A stretch of 64,000 nucleotides of DNA from Azotobacter paspali (lineage in GTDB: Bacteria > Pseudomonadota > Gammaproteobacteria > Pseudomonadales > Pseudomonadaceae): NCBI RefSeq assembly GCF_042434745.1, contig NZ_JBHLSS010000127.1; one strand, 5' to 3'. Below the pieces are notes generated by a model. It was not told the DNA's origin, made no database searches, and was given only the letters and a program-made list of their open reading frames with translations. Shown here piece after piece: positions 47,173 through 55,579 of this stretch. A program made the position numbers and the translations under genes. Positions within the stretch are counted from its first letter, which is position 1. Each line of letters begins with the position of its first letter.

Positions 47173-47280
47173 AACGGCCTCTTGAATGGCTGGAACTCGG
47201 GCGCCGCTAGCCTAGCAAGCCTTCCGCGCGGGCACCCGAGAAATTTCGCTATGACACGGATAGGCGTTGGCGGGTCAGGA

Positions 47281-47916
47281 TCAGGCCGGATGTCGGCTTT
47301 CGACGGCGGCGCGCAGGGTATCGATCAGGGTCTGGATGCGCGCATGCTGCATCTTCATCGAAGCCTTGTTGACGATCAGACGCGAGCTGATGGTAGCGAT
47401 CAGCTCTTGAGGCTCCAAGCCGTTAGCGCGCAGAGTATTGCCGGTATCGACCACGTCGATGATTTTGTCGGCGAGACCCACCAGCGGTGCCAGTTCCATG
47501 GAACCATAGAGTTTGATGATATCCACTTGACGACCCTGTTCGGCGTAATAGCGCTTGGCCACATTAACGAACTTGGTAGCCACTCGCAGACGCCCCCTGG
47601 GCGCTTCAGCACCGACCTTGCCGGCAGTCATCAGCTTGCAGTTAGCGATCTTCAGGTCGAGGGGCTCGTACAACCCCTGGCCACCATACTCCATCAGCAC
47701 ATCCTTGCCGGCGACACCCAAGTCGGCAGCACCGTTTTCGACATAGGTCGGCACATCGGTGGCACGGACGATCAGCAGACGCACGCCTTCCTGGCAAGTG
47801 GGGATGATGAGCTTGCGGCTCTTGTCAGGATTCTCGACGGGTACGATGCCGGCTTTTGCGAGCAGTGGCAAAGTGTCATCGAGAATCCGGCCTTTGGACA
47901 GGGCAATGGTTAGCAT
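47281..47916 (-). CDS. hisG: ATP phosphoribosyltransferase HisG, short form (211 aa)
   Basis: First enzyme of histidine synthesis, joining ATP and PRPP. It starts LTIALSKGRILDDTLPLLAKAGI and has ENGAADLGVAGKDVLMEYG, with the PRPP loop near DVVDTGNTLRANGL. At 211 residues it is the short form, lacking the C-terminal regulatory ACT-like domain. Short HisG needs the regulatory partner HisZ, which is not in this window and must be elsewhere. It is 66 bases after murA. Confidence 0.97.
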   Translation of the reverse strand: MLTIALSKGRILDDTLPLLAKAGIVPVENPDKSRKLIIPTCQEGVRLLIVRATDVPTYVENGAADLGVAGKDVLMEYGGQGLYEPLDLKIANCKLMTAGKVGAEAPRGRLRVATKFVNVAKRYYAEQGRQVDIIKLYGSMELAPLVGLADKIIDVVDTGNTLRANGLEPQELIATISSRLIVNKASMKMQHARIQTLIDTLRAAVESRHPA

Positions 47917-47982
47917 GAAAACGGATGTCCTTGATATTGACCCTATCGTGGGCTGAAATCGGCGCCATGCCAGACGCCGACC

Positions 47983-49248
47983 CTAGCCCGGAATGCGACG
48001 GATCTTGGCACCGAGCAGTTGCAGCTTTTCCTCGATGCATTCGTAGCCGCGGTCGATATGGTAGATGCGATCGATCAGGGTATCCCCTTCCGCTACCAGC
48101 CCGGCGATCACCAGACTGGCGGAGGCGCGCAGATCGGTAGCCATGACAGGAGCCCCCTTCAGGCAGGGCACGCCTGTGACGATGGCAGTGTTGCCCTCCA
48201 CCAGAATGCGCGCTCCCATGCGATTCATCTCGTAGACATGCATGAAGCGGTTCTCGAATACCGTTTCAATGACGGTGCCAATACCTTCGGCCACCGCGTT
48301 CATGGAAATGAACTGAGCCTGCATGTCGGTCGGGAAGGCAGGATAAGGCGCAGTACGTACGTTCACGGCCTTGGGCCTGTTTCCCTTCATGTCCAGGGAA
48401 ATCCAGTTGTTGCCGGTATCGATCTGTGCCCCCGCCTCCTCCAGTTTGAGCAGTACAGCCTCGAGAATGGTGGGATCGGTATCCTTGAGCTTGACCCGGC
48501 CACGGGTGGCAGCAGCGGCCACGAGGTAGGTCCCGGTTTCGATACGGTCGGGCATCACGCTGTAACGGCCGCCGCCCAGGCGTTTGACACCTTCGATAAC
48601 GATAGTGTCGGTGCCGGCGCCCTTAATTTGGGCGCCCATGCCGATCAGAAAGTTGGCCAAGTCGACCACTTCAGGCTCGCGAGCGGCATTCTCCAGCACG
48701 GTACGCCCGCTGGCCAGCGCCGCAGCCATCATGATGTTCTCGGTACCGGTCACGCTGACGATATCGAAAAAGAAATGACCGCCACGCAGACCGCCTGCCG
48801 GAGCCCTGGCCTTGATGTAGCCGCCATCCATTTCGATCTGTGCGCTCAGTGCCTCGAGACCACGGATATGCAAATCGACCGGCCGCGAACCAATGGCGCA
48901 GCCTCCTGGCAGAGCCACCTCGGCTTCGCCGAAGCGCGCCAGCATGGGGCCGAGCACCAGGATCGAGGCACGCATGGTCTTGACCAGTTCGTAAGGCGCT
49001 ACCAGCGTCTTGATGCTGCTGGCGTCCATTTCGACGCTGAGCTTTTCGTCGATCACGGGCTGCCCCCCCATGCGCCCAAAAAGCTCGATCATCGTGGTGA
49101 TGTCGTGCAGGTGCGGCAGGTTGCAGACGGTAACAGGAGTGTCGGCCAGCAGGGTCGCCGCCAAAATGGGCAAGGCCGCGTTCTTCGCTCCGGAGATACG
49201 GATCTCGCCATCGAGGCGATGACCGCCGGTAATGATCAGTTTGTCCAT
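47983..49248 (-). CDS. murA: UDP-N-acetylglucosamine 1-carboxyvinyltransferase MurA (421 aa)
   Basis: Moves enolpyruvate from PEP to UDP-GlcNAc, the first committed step of peptidoglycan synthesis. The active-site Cys that fosfomycin attacks is Cys117, in LPGGCAIGSRP. The N-terminal KNAALPILAATLLA and C-terminal RASASLVIAGLVAEG segments complete the EPSP-synthase-like fold. It follows ibaG by 20 bases, so it is probably co-transcribed with it and with hisG downstream. Confidence 0.98.
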   Translation of the reverse strand: MDKLIITGGHRLDGEIRISGAKNAALPILAATLLADTPVTVCNLPHLHDITTMIELFGRMGGQPVIDEKLSVEMDASSIKTLVAPYELVKTMRASILVLGPMLARFGEAEVALPGGCAIGSRPVDLHIRGLEALSAQIEMDGGYIKARAPAGGLRGGHFFFDIVSVTGTENIMMAAALASGRTVLENAAREPEVVDLANFLIGMGAQIKGAGTDTIVIEGVKRLGGGRYSVMPDRIETGTYLVAAAATRGRVKLKDTDPTILEAVLLKLEEAGAQIDTGNNWISLDMKGNRPKAVNVRTAPYPAFPTDMQAQFISMNAVAEGIGTVIETVFENRFMHVYEMNRMGARILVEGNTAIVTGVPCLKGAPVMATDLRASASLVIAGLVAEGDTLIDRIYHIDRGYECIEEKLQLLGAKIRRIPG

Positions 49249-49268
49249 AGTTTCTCGCGCAGACAGGC

Positions 49269-49529
49269 TCAGGAACGCTCGGCCCAGGCGGCGCGACTGA
49301 AAAATTTCATGGTGATGGCATGGATCCGGCCATCGACGATCCAGTCGTTCAGCTGTGCATAGACCAATTGCTGACGCTTCACCGGGCTCATGGCTGCCAA
49401 TTCGTCGCTGATCAGGATGAGCTGGAAGTCGCAGCCCTGCCCCTGCACCTCAACCTGGGCGCCAGCCAGCCTGCTCTCCAGAAAGGTCTGGACCTCGATA
49501 GGCTGCATGCATACTTCGGAAGCTGTCAT
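49269..49529 (-). CDS. ibaG: BolA-family protein IbaG (86 aa)
   Basis: A small BolA-like protein (E. coli YrbA/IbaG), which binds monothiol glutaredoxin and Fe-S clusters and responds to acid stress. The class II KH-like fold shows in SPVKRQQLVYAQLNDWI, and the His-containing GRIHAITMKFFS end carries the conserved BolA histidine. ATG 49529 has AGGAG at ideal spacing. An internal ATG seven codons later lacks a site. It lies just upstream of murA, its usual place. Confidence 0.93.
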   Translation of the reverse strand: MTASEVCMQPIEVQTFLESRLAGAQVEVQGQGCDFQLILISDELAAMSPVKRQQLVYAQLNDWIVDGRIHAITMKFFSRAAWAERS

Positions 49530-49621
49530 GAATTACTCCTGCAGTGGGGTATGGGCGCACAAATAGACAGGCCCTTGGAATGACCGGCTTCCTGGATGCA
49601 CCGGAAAGCCGCTCATCTTAC

Positions 49622-49640
49622 AAAAAAGCCTACCGGCTGC
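49622..49640 (-). terminator. Possible weak terminator of the mla operon
   Basis: The minus strand has AGCC-GGTA-GGCT followed by TTTTT, about 42 bases past the mlaB stop. The stem is only four base pairs (possibly five), so the call is tentative; readthrough into ibaG-murA would not be surprising. Confidence 0.4.
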
Positions 49641-49681
49641 GAACCCTGCCGACATCGAACCGACAAAAGACCTGCACGGAT

Positions 49682-49990
49682 TCACGCTTCCAGCGGCAAG
49701 AACTCGAGCAACCCACAAACCTGGGCGATCTCACACATATCCTCGGGCAGCGCCCGCACCTGCAGGCGCTTGCCGGCAGCCTTGGCATCGCGCAGATACG
49801 CCAGCAGTAGGGATACCCCGACACTGCTGGATTTTTCTACACCTGAGCAATCGAGCACCAAACCGTCAGCTCCGGCGGTACCGATCAGGACCCGCCCCTG
49901 TTGACGCAGGGCTGGCCCGGTACCGTAGTCAAGCACTCCGGAAAGGGCGAGCACGCCAGGCTCGGCCTGAAGAATCGAAGCCTCGCTCAT
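49682..49990 (-). CDS. mlaB: Phospholipid transport STAS-domain protein MlaB (102 aa)
   Basis: Cytoplasmic STAS-domain subunit that stabilises and regulates the MlaFE ATPase. The single STAS domain contains LVLDCSGVEKSSSVGVSLLLAYL, where the conserved Ser/Thr region normally matters for MlaF binding. Its ATG overlaps the mlaC stop in ATGA. Last gene of mlaFEDCB. Confidence 0.94.
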   Translation of the reverse strand: MSEASILQAEPGVLALSGVLDYGTGPALRQQGRVLIGTAGADGLVLDCSGVEKSSSVGVSLLLAYLRDAKAAGKRLQVRALPEDMCEIAQVCGLLEFLPLEA

Positions 49991-50634
49991 TGGCCCTGAG
50001 CCTTCCTACCTTCTTCGCTATCCCTGGCCTTGGCTACCACATCGGCCCAACCATCGATGGTCTTGTCAAGATTCTGGCCGTTGCGCTGCATGCTGTCGGC
50101 GAACTGGTCGCGGAACAGTTTGCCGATATTGATGCCATTGATGACAACATTGCGCAGCATCCACTGATCCTGCTTCTTCACCATGGTGTAGGAGACCGGA
50201 TAGACGGTACCCTGAGTATCGCGGACCTCCATGCCGACACTGGCGCGGTCACCCTCAACCGGAGCAGACGAAGGCAATACGCGAATGTCCTGATTGGTGT
50301 ACTCCAGAAGGGCGTTACCGTAGAACTGCATCAGACTACGCTTGAAGTTCTCCTGAAAACGAGTCATCTGCTCGGGGCTCGCCTGGCGCGAATACTTGAC
50401 GGTCATAATGCTACGCGAAATTCCGTCGGCATCTACGACCGGCCCCAAAATCCGATTCAATGCATCATAGAAAGCCTGTGGATTGCTTTTATAAAAAGCC
50501 TTGTTCTTCTTCAGATCATCGAGAAGAGTTTCGGTAGTCTGCTGCACTACCTGATGGGGAGTGGTCGACGCAACTGCAAATAGCGGCAGAAGAGCCAGCA
50601 GAATCAGAAAACCACGACGCAAAACGGTAAGCAT
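49987..50634 (-). CDS. mlaC: Periplasmic phospholipid shuttle MlaC (215 aa)
   Basis: Soluble periplasmic carrier that moves phospholipids between the outer-membrane MlaA complex and the inner-membrane MlaFEDB, keeping the outer leaflet asymmetric. A signal peptide (about 1-23, ending AVAS) precedes the Tol_Tol_Ttg2 (MlaC) domain, with MTRFQENFKRSLMQFYGNAL and WMLRNVVINGINIGKLFRDQF as typical segments. It lies 18 bases after mlaD and overlaps mlaB. In Pseudomonas the operon is also called ttg2. Confidence 0.96.
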   Translation of the reverse strand: MLTVLRRGFLILLALLPLFAVASTTPHQVVQQTTETLLDDLKKNKAFYKSNPQAFYDALNRILGPVVDADGISRSIMTVKYSRQASPEQMTRFQENFKRSLMQFYGNALLEYTNQDIRVLPSSAPVEGDRASVGMEVRDTQGTVYPVSYTMVKKQDQWMLRNVVINGINIGKLFRDQFADSMQRNGQNLDKTIDGWADVVAKARDSEEGRKAQGQ

Positions 50635-50652
50635 GGGAGAATATCCTCGTAA

Positions 50653-51123
50653 CTATTCTTCTTTGGCCTTGTTGACGGAGTTCATCAGGAACTTGCCGAT
50701 CAGATCCTCGAGCACCAGTGCCGACTGGGTATCCCGGATCGAGTCGCCCTCCTTCAGCACTTCCTCTTCGCCTCCAACACTGATGCCAACGTACTTCTCG
50801 CCCAGCAGGCCAGCGGTCAGAATAGACGCTGTGGAGTCGGTCGGCAGATTGTCGACACGTTTTTCCAGCTCCATGGTCACGCGACCGGTGTAACTGTTGC
50901 GATCCAGATCGATGGCCGTGACCTTGCCGACGGCAACGCCGGCCATAGTCACCTTGGCCCTATTCGTCAAGCCGGCGATGTTATCGAAATACGCATAAAG
51001 CCTGTAGGTATCGCCATTGGTACTGACCGTCAGGCCACTGACACGCAGTGCCAGCATCAGGAGGGCCAGCATACCTGCCAGGATGAACAGGCCAACACCG
51101 GTTTCCAGGGTGCGGGTTTGCAT
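50653..51123 (-). CDS. mlaD: MCE-domain phospholipid transport protein MlaD (156 aa)
   Basis: One N-terminal helix (about 8-30, VGLFILAGMLALLMLALRV) and one MCE domain (YRLYAYFDNIAGLTNRAKVTMAGVAVGKV, hexamer-forming) that rests on MlaE and makes the lipid channel toward MlaC. The ATG overlaps the mlaE stop by one base (TGATG). Length and layout are those of a single-MCE protein. Confidence 0.96.
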   Translation of the reverse strand: MQTRTLETGVGLFILAGMLALLMLALRVSGLTVSTNGDTYRLYAYFDNIAGLTNRAKVTMAGVAVGKVTAIDLDRNSYTGRVTMELEKRVDNLPTDSTASILTAGLLGEKYVGISVGGEEEVLKEGDSIRDTQSALVLEDLIGKFLMNSVNKAKEE

Positions 51124-51920
51124 CAGTTATCTCCAAACATCAAGGCTGTCAGAATGAAGTCCAGTCCCAGCACGGCCAGCGAGGCATAGACTACTGTTCT
51201 TGTAGTAGCGCGACCGATTCCCTCCGAAGTCGGTTCGCAGTCGTAACCTTGGAATACAGCAATCCAGGTCACCACAAAGGCAAAGGCAATGCTCTTGATC
51301 GCGCCGTTGACCACGTCGTCGTACAGACCCACGCTGCTTTGCATACTGGCCCAGAACGAGCCTTCGTAAACGCCTAGCCAGTCCACCGCGACCATGGCCG
51401 CCCCCCAGATGCCGACCACATTGAAGATCGCGGCCAGCAACGGCATAGAAAGGAAGCCGGCCCACAGGCGCGGTGCGATGATGTACTTGAGCGGATCGAC
51501 ACCGATCATTTCCAGACTGGAAAGCTGCTCGGTGGACTTCATGTTGCCGATTTCCGCGGTAAGCGCCGAACCGGCACGTCCGGCGAACAGCAAGCCGGTG
51601 ACGACCGGCCCCAGCTCGCGCAGCAGGGTCAGGGCGACCAGTTGCCCGACCGCCTGCTCCGAGCCATAGCTGACCAGGATGTTATAGCCCTGTAACGCCA
51701 GCACCATGCCGATGAAGAGACCAGATACGACAATGATCGGCAACGATAGTACACCAACCGAATGAATTTGCTTGACCAGCAACTGGAAGCCGCCCCCGGC
51801 CCCGCTCCGGCCGAACGTGGCATGCAGCAGGAACAGCGCGGAACGCCCCAGCGCTTCGATCACATCGATCGCAGCGCGACCGAGCAGGCCTACCTGCTCG
51901 AAGAGGGATCTCTTGTGCAT
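51123..51920 (-). CDS. mlaE: Phospholipid ABC transporter permease MlaE (265 aa)
   Basis: Integral membrane permease of the Mla system, with five or six hydrophobic segments and an N-terminal amphipathic helix. The MlaE-family core VLALQGYNILVSYGSEQAVGQLVALTLLRELGPVVTGLLFAGRAGSALTAEIG-type region is present (key positions RELGPV and AGRAGSA). It overlaps mlaF and mlaD by one base each (TGATG), so it is tightly coupled. Confidence 0.96.
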   Translation of the reverse strand: MHKRSLFEQVGLLGRAAIDVIEALGRSALFLLHATFGRSGAGGGFQLLVKQIHSVGVLSLPIIVVSGLFIGMVLALQGYNILVSYGSEQAVGQLVALTLLRELGPVVTGLLFAGRAGSALTAEIGNMKSTEQLSSLEMIGVDPLKYIIAPRLWAGFLSMPLLAAIFNVVGIWGAAMVAVDWLGVYEGSFWASMQSSVGLYDDVVNGAIKSIAFAFVVTWIAVFQGYDCEPTSEGIGRATTRTVVYASLAVLGLDFILTALMFGDN

Positions 51921-52729
51921 CAGCGCCTCCCCAGAAGGTCGTTGCGATAATCCGGGGCCGGAAAATGGAAGGGTACCGGCCCGTCCGGCAGCCCCTTCAT
52001 GAACTGGGTAACACGCGGATTCTTGGAGTTCATCAAGTCCTCGGGAGTCCCCTCCCCCAGAACTTGCCCATCGCCTACCACGTAGAGGTAATCGGCGATG
52101 CTGGCCGTTTCGGCCAGATCGTGGGAAACCACGATACTGGTAATGCCAAGAGCATCATTGAGCAGGCGAATCAGGCGGACCAGCACACCCATGGCGATCG
52201 GATCCTGGCCGACGAAGGGTTCGTCGTACATGAGGATCTGGGGATCGAGGGCAATCGCCCTGGCCAGCGCCACCCGGCGCTTCATCCCCCCGGAAAGCTC
52301 ATCGGGCATCAGATCTATGGCGCCACGCAATCCGACCGCCTGCAGTTTCATCAGGACGATGTCACGGACCATTTCATCCGGCAGCTTAGTATGGACCCGC
52401 AGCGGAAAGGCAACGTTCTCGAACACATCCAGATCGGTGAAAAGAGCCCCGCTCTGGAACAGCACGCCCATTTCCTTGCGCATCTCGAACAATTCGCTGC
52501 GAGAAAGCTGCGGGAGATTATGCCCATTGACCCAGATTTCACCGCTTTCCGGCCTCAACTGGGCAGCTATCAGACGCAACAGAGTAGTCTTGCCACAGCC
52601 CGAAGGGCCCATGATTCCGGTGACTTTGCCACGCGGTATGCGGATATCTACATTGTTGAAGATGCTGCGCGAGCCTCGCTTGAAGGAAACGCCCTTCAGC
52701 GTGACCGCGTAGTCGTTTGAGTCGCTCAT
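51920..52729 (-). CDS. mlaF: Phospholipid ABC transporter ATPase MlaF (269 aa)
   Basis: ATPase that drives MlaE. Walker A GPSGCGKTTLLRL near 40-52, the ABC signature LSGGMKRRVALARAIA, Walker B ILMYDEPFVGQDP and the H-loop VVSHDLAETASI are intact. First gene of mlaFEDCB and divergent from kdsD across a 224-bp gap that holds a promoter for each side. Confidence 0.97.
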   Translation of the reverse strand: MSDSNDYAVTLKGVSFKRGSRSIFNNVDIRIPRGKVTGIMGPSGCGKTTLLRLIAAQLRPESGEIWVNGHNLPQLSRSELFEMRKEMGVLFQSGALFTDLDVFENVAFPLRVHTKLPDEMVRDIVLMKLQAVGLRGAIDLMPDELSGGMKRRVALARAIALDPQILMYDEPFVGQDPIAMGVLVRLIRLLNDALGITSIVVSHDLAETASIADYLYVVGDGQVLGEGTPEDLMNSKNPRVTQFMKGLPDGPVPFHFPAPDYRNDLLGRR

Positions 52730-52814
52730 CTAGACTCCTATGTGAATACCTCTCGGCTAGACGCCGCCCCAAGGCAAAAGAGGGACACCGTACCGTTTGG
52801 TCGGACTGTCGGGC

Positions 52815-52844
52815 ACTATAACACTGCAAGCACCGGCGTCCCAA
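52815..52844 (-). promoter_or_regulatory. Promoter of mlaFEDCB
   Basis: The minus strand has TTGGGA (52844-52839), an 18-bp spacer and TATAGT (52820-52815), the latter preceded by TGT (extended -10). It lies about 86 bases before mlaF. Confidence 0.5.
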
Positions 52845-52917
52845 GCATACAGGCGTCGTAGGCCGCGCTGGCCGTAATGGCGGCAGTGGAAACGTGAGCA
52901 AATATGACCTTTACCGC

Positions 52918-52923
52918 TATAAT
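52918..52923 (+). promoter_or_regulatory. Candidate -10 element of kdsD
   Basis: A perfect TATAAT lies 30 bases before the kdsD ATG; the -35 region is poor (GTGAGC at 18-bp spacing). It should drive kdsD and perhaps the whole kdsD-lptB run. Confidence 0.45.
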
Positions 52924-52953
52924 CGACGCCTTTTTCAAGCGACGAGCTGCCCC

Positions 52954-53928
52954 ATGCCACACTCGAGCAACCCGATCCAGTCAGCCCAACGCACCATACG
53001 CCTGGAAATCGAGGCCATCGAGGCGCTTCTTGCACGCATCGACGATACGTTCACCTCGGCCTGCAAACTGATTCTCGAGTGCAAGGGGCGGATAGTGGTC
53101 GTCGGCATGGGTAAATCCGGGCACATCGGGCGCAAAATTGCCGCTACCCTGGCGAGTACCGGAACACCGGCATTTTTCGTCCATCCCGGCGAAGCCAGCC
53201 ACGGAGACATGGGCATGATCACACGCGACGATCTGGTCCTGGCCCTTTCCAACTCCGGCGCCACCGTGGAGATCCTTACCCTGCTGCCACTGATTCAACG
53301 CCTTGGCATCACCCTGATCAGCATGACCGGCAATCCAGACTCTCCCCTGGCAGGAGCGGCTACCGTCAATCTCGACGCCGGCGTCAGCCAAGAAGCCTGC
53401 CCGCTCAACCTGGCTCCCACCTCATCCACCACGACCGCTTTGGTGCTCGGCGACGCACTGGCCATCGCCCTGCTCGAGGCGCGAGGCTTCACCGCCGAGG
53501 ACTTCGCCTTCTCCCATCCCGGCGGCGCTCTCGGCCGTCGCCTGCTGCTGAAGGTGGAAAACATCATGCACGCCGGCGACAGCCTGCCCTGCGTGCAGCG
53601 CGGCACCACGCTACGCGAAGCGCTGCTGGAAATGACCCACAAGGGGCTTGGCATGACCGTGGTGCTCGAGACCGATGGACGCCTGGCCGGCATCTTCACG
53701 GACGGCGACCTGCGTCGCGCCCTGGATCGCAATATCGATGTGCGCCAGGCCACTATCGACGAAGTGATGACCCCGCACGGCAAGACCGCACGTGCAGGAA
53801 TGCTCGCCGCCCAGGCCCTGAAAATCATGGAAGACCATAAGATCAACGCCTTGGTGGTGGTAGACGAGGAGGATCGTCCGGTCGGTGCCTTGAATATGCA
53901 CGATCTGCTGCAGGCGGGGGTTCTGTAA
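52954..53928 (+). CDS. kdsD: Arabinose-5-phosphate isomerase KdsD (324 aa)
   Basis: Converts ribulose 5-phosphate to arabinose 5-phosphate, the first step to Kdo. An N-terminal SIS domain (VVGMGKSGHIGRKIAATLASTG, LALSNSGATVEIL, and LAPTSSTTTALVLGDALAIAL) precedes two CBS domains (about 205-324). ATG 52954 gives the standard length; an earlier ATG at 52894 lies upstream of the -10 element and so is unlikely. Its stop is one base before the kdsC ATG. Confidence 0.97.
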   Translation: MPHSSNPIQSAQRTIRLEIEAIEALLARIDDTFTSACKLILECKGRIVVVGMGKSGHIGRKIAATLASTGTPAFFVHPGEASHGDMGMITRDDLVLALSNSGATVEILTLLPLIQRLGITLISMTGNPDSPLAGAATVNLDAGVSQEACPLNLAPTSSTTTALVLGDALAIALLEARGFTAEDFAFSHPGGALGRRLLLKVENIMHAGDSLPCVQRGTTLREALLEMTHKGLGMTVVLETDGRLAGIFTDGDLRRALDRNIDVRQATIDEVMTPHGKTARAGMLAAQALKIMEDHKINALVVVDEEDRPVGALNMHDLLQAGVL

Positions 53929-53929
53929 G

Positions 53930-54454
53930 ATGAACGACGAATTGCTGCAGCGGGCTCTGGGCATTCGCCTGGCCGTTTTCGATGTCGACGGAGTGCTCAC
54001 CGACGGGCGTCTGTACTTTCTGGCCGACGGCAGCGAATTTAAGACTTTCAACACGCTGGACGGTCATGGCATCAAGATGCTGATCAATTCCGGAGTGCGC
54101 ACCGCTATCATCAGCGGCCGCAGTACCCCGGTTGTCGAGCGCCGCGCCCGGAACCTGGGCATCCAGCACCTGTACCAGGGGCGCGAAGACAAGTTGGCTG
54201 TACTGGATGAGCTGCTTGCCGAACTGAAGCTGGACCACGGGCAGGTCGCCTACCTCGGTGACGATCTCCCTGACCTGCCGGTCATCCGTCGCGTCGGCCT
54301 GGGCATGGCCGTGGCCAGCGCCGATCCCTTCGTCCGCCAGCATGCCCACGGCGTCACCCGAGCGCGCGGCGGCGAAGGTGCGGCCCGTGAATTTTGCGAG
54401 CTGATCCTGCAAGCACAGGGCAACCTAGAAACCCTCCAGAGCGCTTATCTGTAG
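53930..54454 (+). CDS. kdsC: 3-deoxy-D-manno-octulosonate 8-phosphate phosphatase KdsC (174 aa)
   Basis: HAD-family C0 phosphatase that releases Kdo from Kdo 8-phosphate. The nucleophile motif is LAVFDVDGVLTDG near 14-26, motif II TAIISGRSTPVV, and motif IV LGDDLPDLPVI. No cap domain is present, as expected for a tetrameric C0 member. It lies between kdsD and lptC with one- and eight-base gaps. Confidence 0.97.
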   Translation: MNDELLQRALGIRLAVFDVDGVLTDGRLYFLADGSEFKTFNTLDGHGIKMLINSGVRTAIISGRSTPVVERRARNLGIQHLYQGREDKLAVLDELLAELKLDHGQVAYLGDDLPDLPVIRRVGLGMAVASADPFVRQHAHGVTRARGGEGAAREFCELILQAQGNLETLQSAYL

Positions 54455-54462
54455 AGGTGATG

Positions 54463-55038
54463 ATGCTGCGCAAACTTCGCTCCCCCCTGATCCTGCTCCT
54501 GCTGGTTCTGGCTGCTCTGCTGGCAGCAGTGGGTTACTGGAACATTCGCCCTGCGAGCTTCATGGACAAGACGCCTGCCGCCTCTGACGACAGAGCCATC
54601 GACTTCTACGCGACCAACGCCTACACACTGCAATACCAAGCAGAAGGCAAGCTGCATTACGAGATGACAGCCGAGAAAGTGGAACACCTCAAGACCAGCG
54701 AAATCACCCTGCTCACCCGACCCGACCTGCTGCTTTTCCGCGGCACCCCCATCCCCTGGCACGTACGCAGCGAGCGAGGCGAGGTCAGCCCCGCAGGAGA
54801 TCAGGTCGAACTGGTCGATGCGGTGCGGGTCGAGCGCACCGATACCCAGGGACGCCCGACCATCCTCACAACCAGTCACCTGAGCGTGTTTCCCGAGCGG
54901 GAATATGCCGAAACCCAGCAACCCGTTAAGATCGAAGCGGCCAACGGGGTGACCACGGCCGTCGGGATGAAAGCGTATTTGGATGACAGCAGGATGCACC
55001 TGCTGTCCAGTGTAAGAGGCCAGCATGAGGTTCGCTAA
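54463..55038 (+). CDS. lptC: LPS export bitopic protein LptC (191 aa)
   Basis: Inner-membrane anchor of the LPS transport bridge. One membrane helix (about 8-25) is followed by a periplasmic beta-jellyroll domain (IDFYATNAYTLQYQAEGKLHYEMTAEKVEHL) that receives LPS from LptBFG and passes it to LptA. Two adjacent ATGs (54460, 54463) follow AGAGGTG; the second has the better spacing. The end overlaps lptA by 14 bases. Confidence 0.95.
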   Translation: MLRKLRSPLILLLLVLAALLAAVGYWNIRPASFMDKTPAASDDRAIDFYATNAYTLQYQAEGKLHYEMTAEKVEHLKTSEITLLTRPDLLLFRGTPIPWHVRSERGEVSPAGDQVELVDAVRVERTDTQGRPTILTTSHLSVFPEREYAETQQPVKIEAANGVTTAVGMKAYLDDSRMHLLSSVRGQHEVR

Positions 55039-55579
55039 CCGTTTCTCCCACCGGGTCCTCCCTCTCCTGCTCAGCCTGCCCCTGCTGGGGGCGGCGAGCG
55101 CCTGGGCCCTCACCTCCGATCGCGACCAGCCGATTCGCGTCCAGGCCGACAGCGCCGAACTCGATGACAAGCAAGGCGTCGCGGTCTACCACGGCGACGT
55201 GATGATCACTCAGGGCACGCTGAAGATCACCGGCAACAAGGTCACCATCACCCAGGACGACAATGGCGACATCAAGGTCTTCACCTCGGTCGGCAATCCG
55301 GCCTACTACGAGCAGAAGCCGGCGCCCGACAAGAGCGTCGTCAAGGCCTACGGCCAGACCATCCAGTATTTCGCCGAAAACGAACGCATCGTGTTGATCG
55401 ACAAGGCTCGCGTGATCCAGGACGGCAATACCTTCGAAGGAGAGAAGATCGTCTACGACACCCAGCGCCAGATCGTCAACGCAGGTCGCGCCACGGGGGC
55501 CAAAGTAACCAGCCCGAAGCCGCGGATCGACATGGTCATTCAACCGAAAAAGAAACAGCAGCCAGGACAGACACAGTAA
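55025..55579 (+). CDS. lptA: Periplasmic LPS-binding protein LptA (184 aa)
   Basis: Forms the periplasmic beta-jellyroll bridge that carries LPS from LptC to LptD. A signal peptide (about 1-29, ending SAWALT) precedes the OstA-like domain with DQPIRVQADSAELDDKQGVAVYHGDV and ITGNKVTI. The tail is basic and Gln-rich. It starts within lptC and ends in TAATG at the lptB start. Confidence 0.96.
   Translation: MRFANRFSHRVLPLLLSLPLLGAASAWALTSDRDQPIRVQADSAELDDKQGVAVYHGDVMITQGTLKITGNKVTITQDDNGDIKVFTSVGNPAYYEQKPAPDKSVVKAYGQTIQYFAENERIVLIDKARVIQDGNTFEGEKIVYDTQRQIVNAGRATGAKVTSPKPRIDMVIQPKKKQQPGQTQ

Noticed and set aside
46051..47913. A 620-codon plus-strand open frame across hisD and hisG
   Set aside because: It spans two well-identified minus-strand genes and their gap, has no recognisable domain, and reflects high GC at codon third positions.
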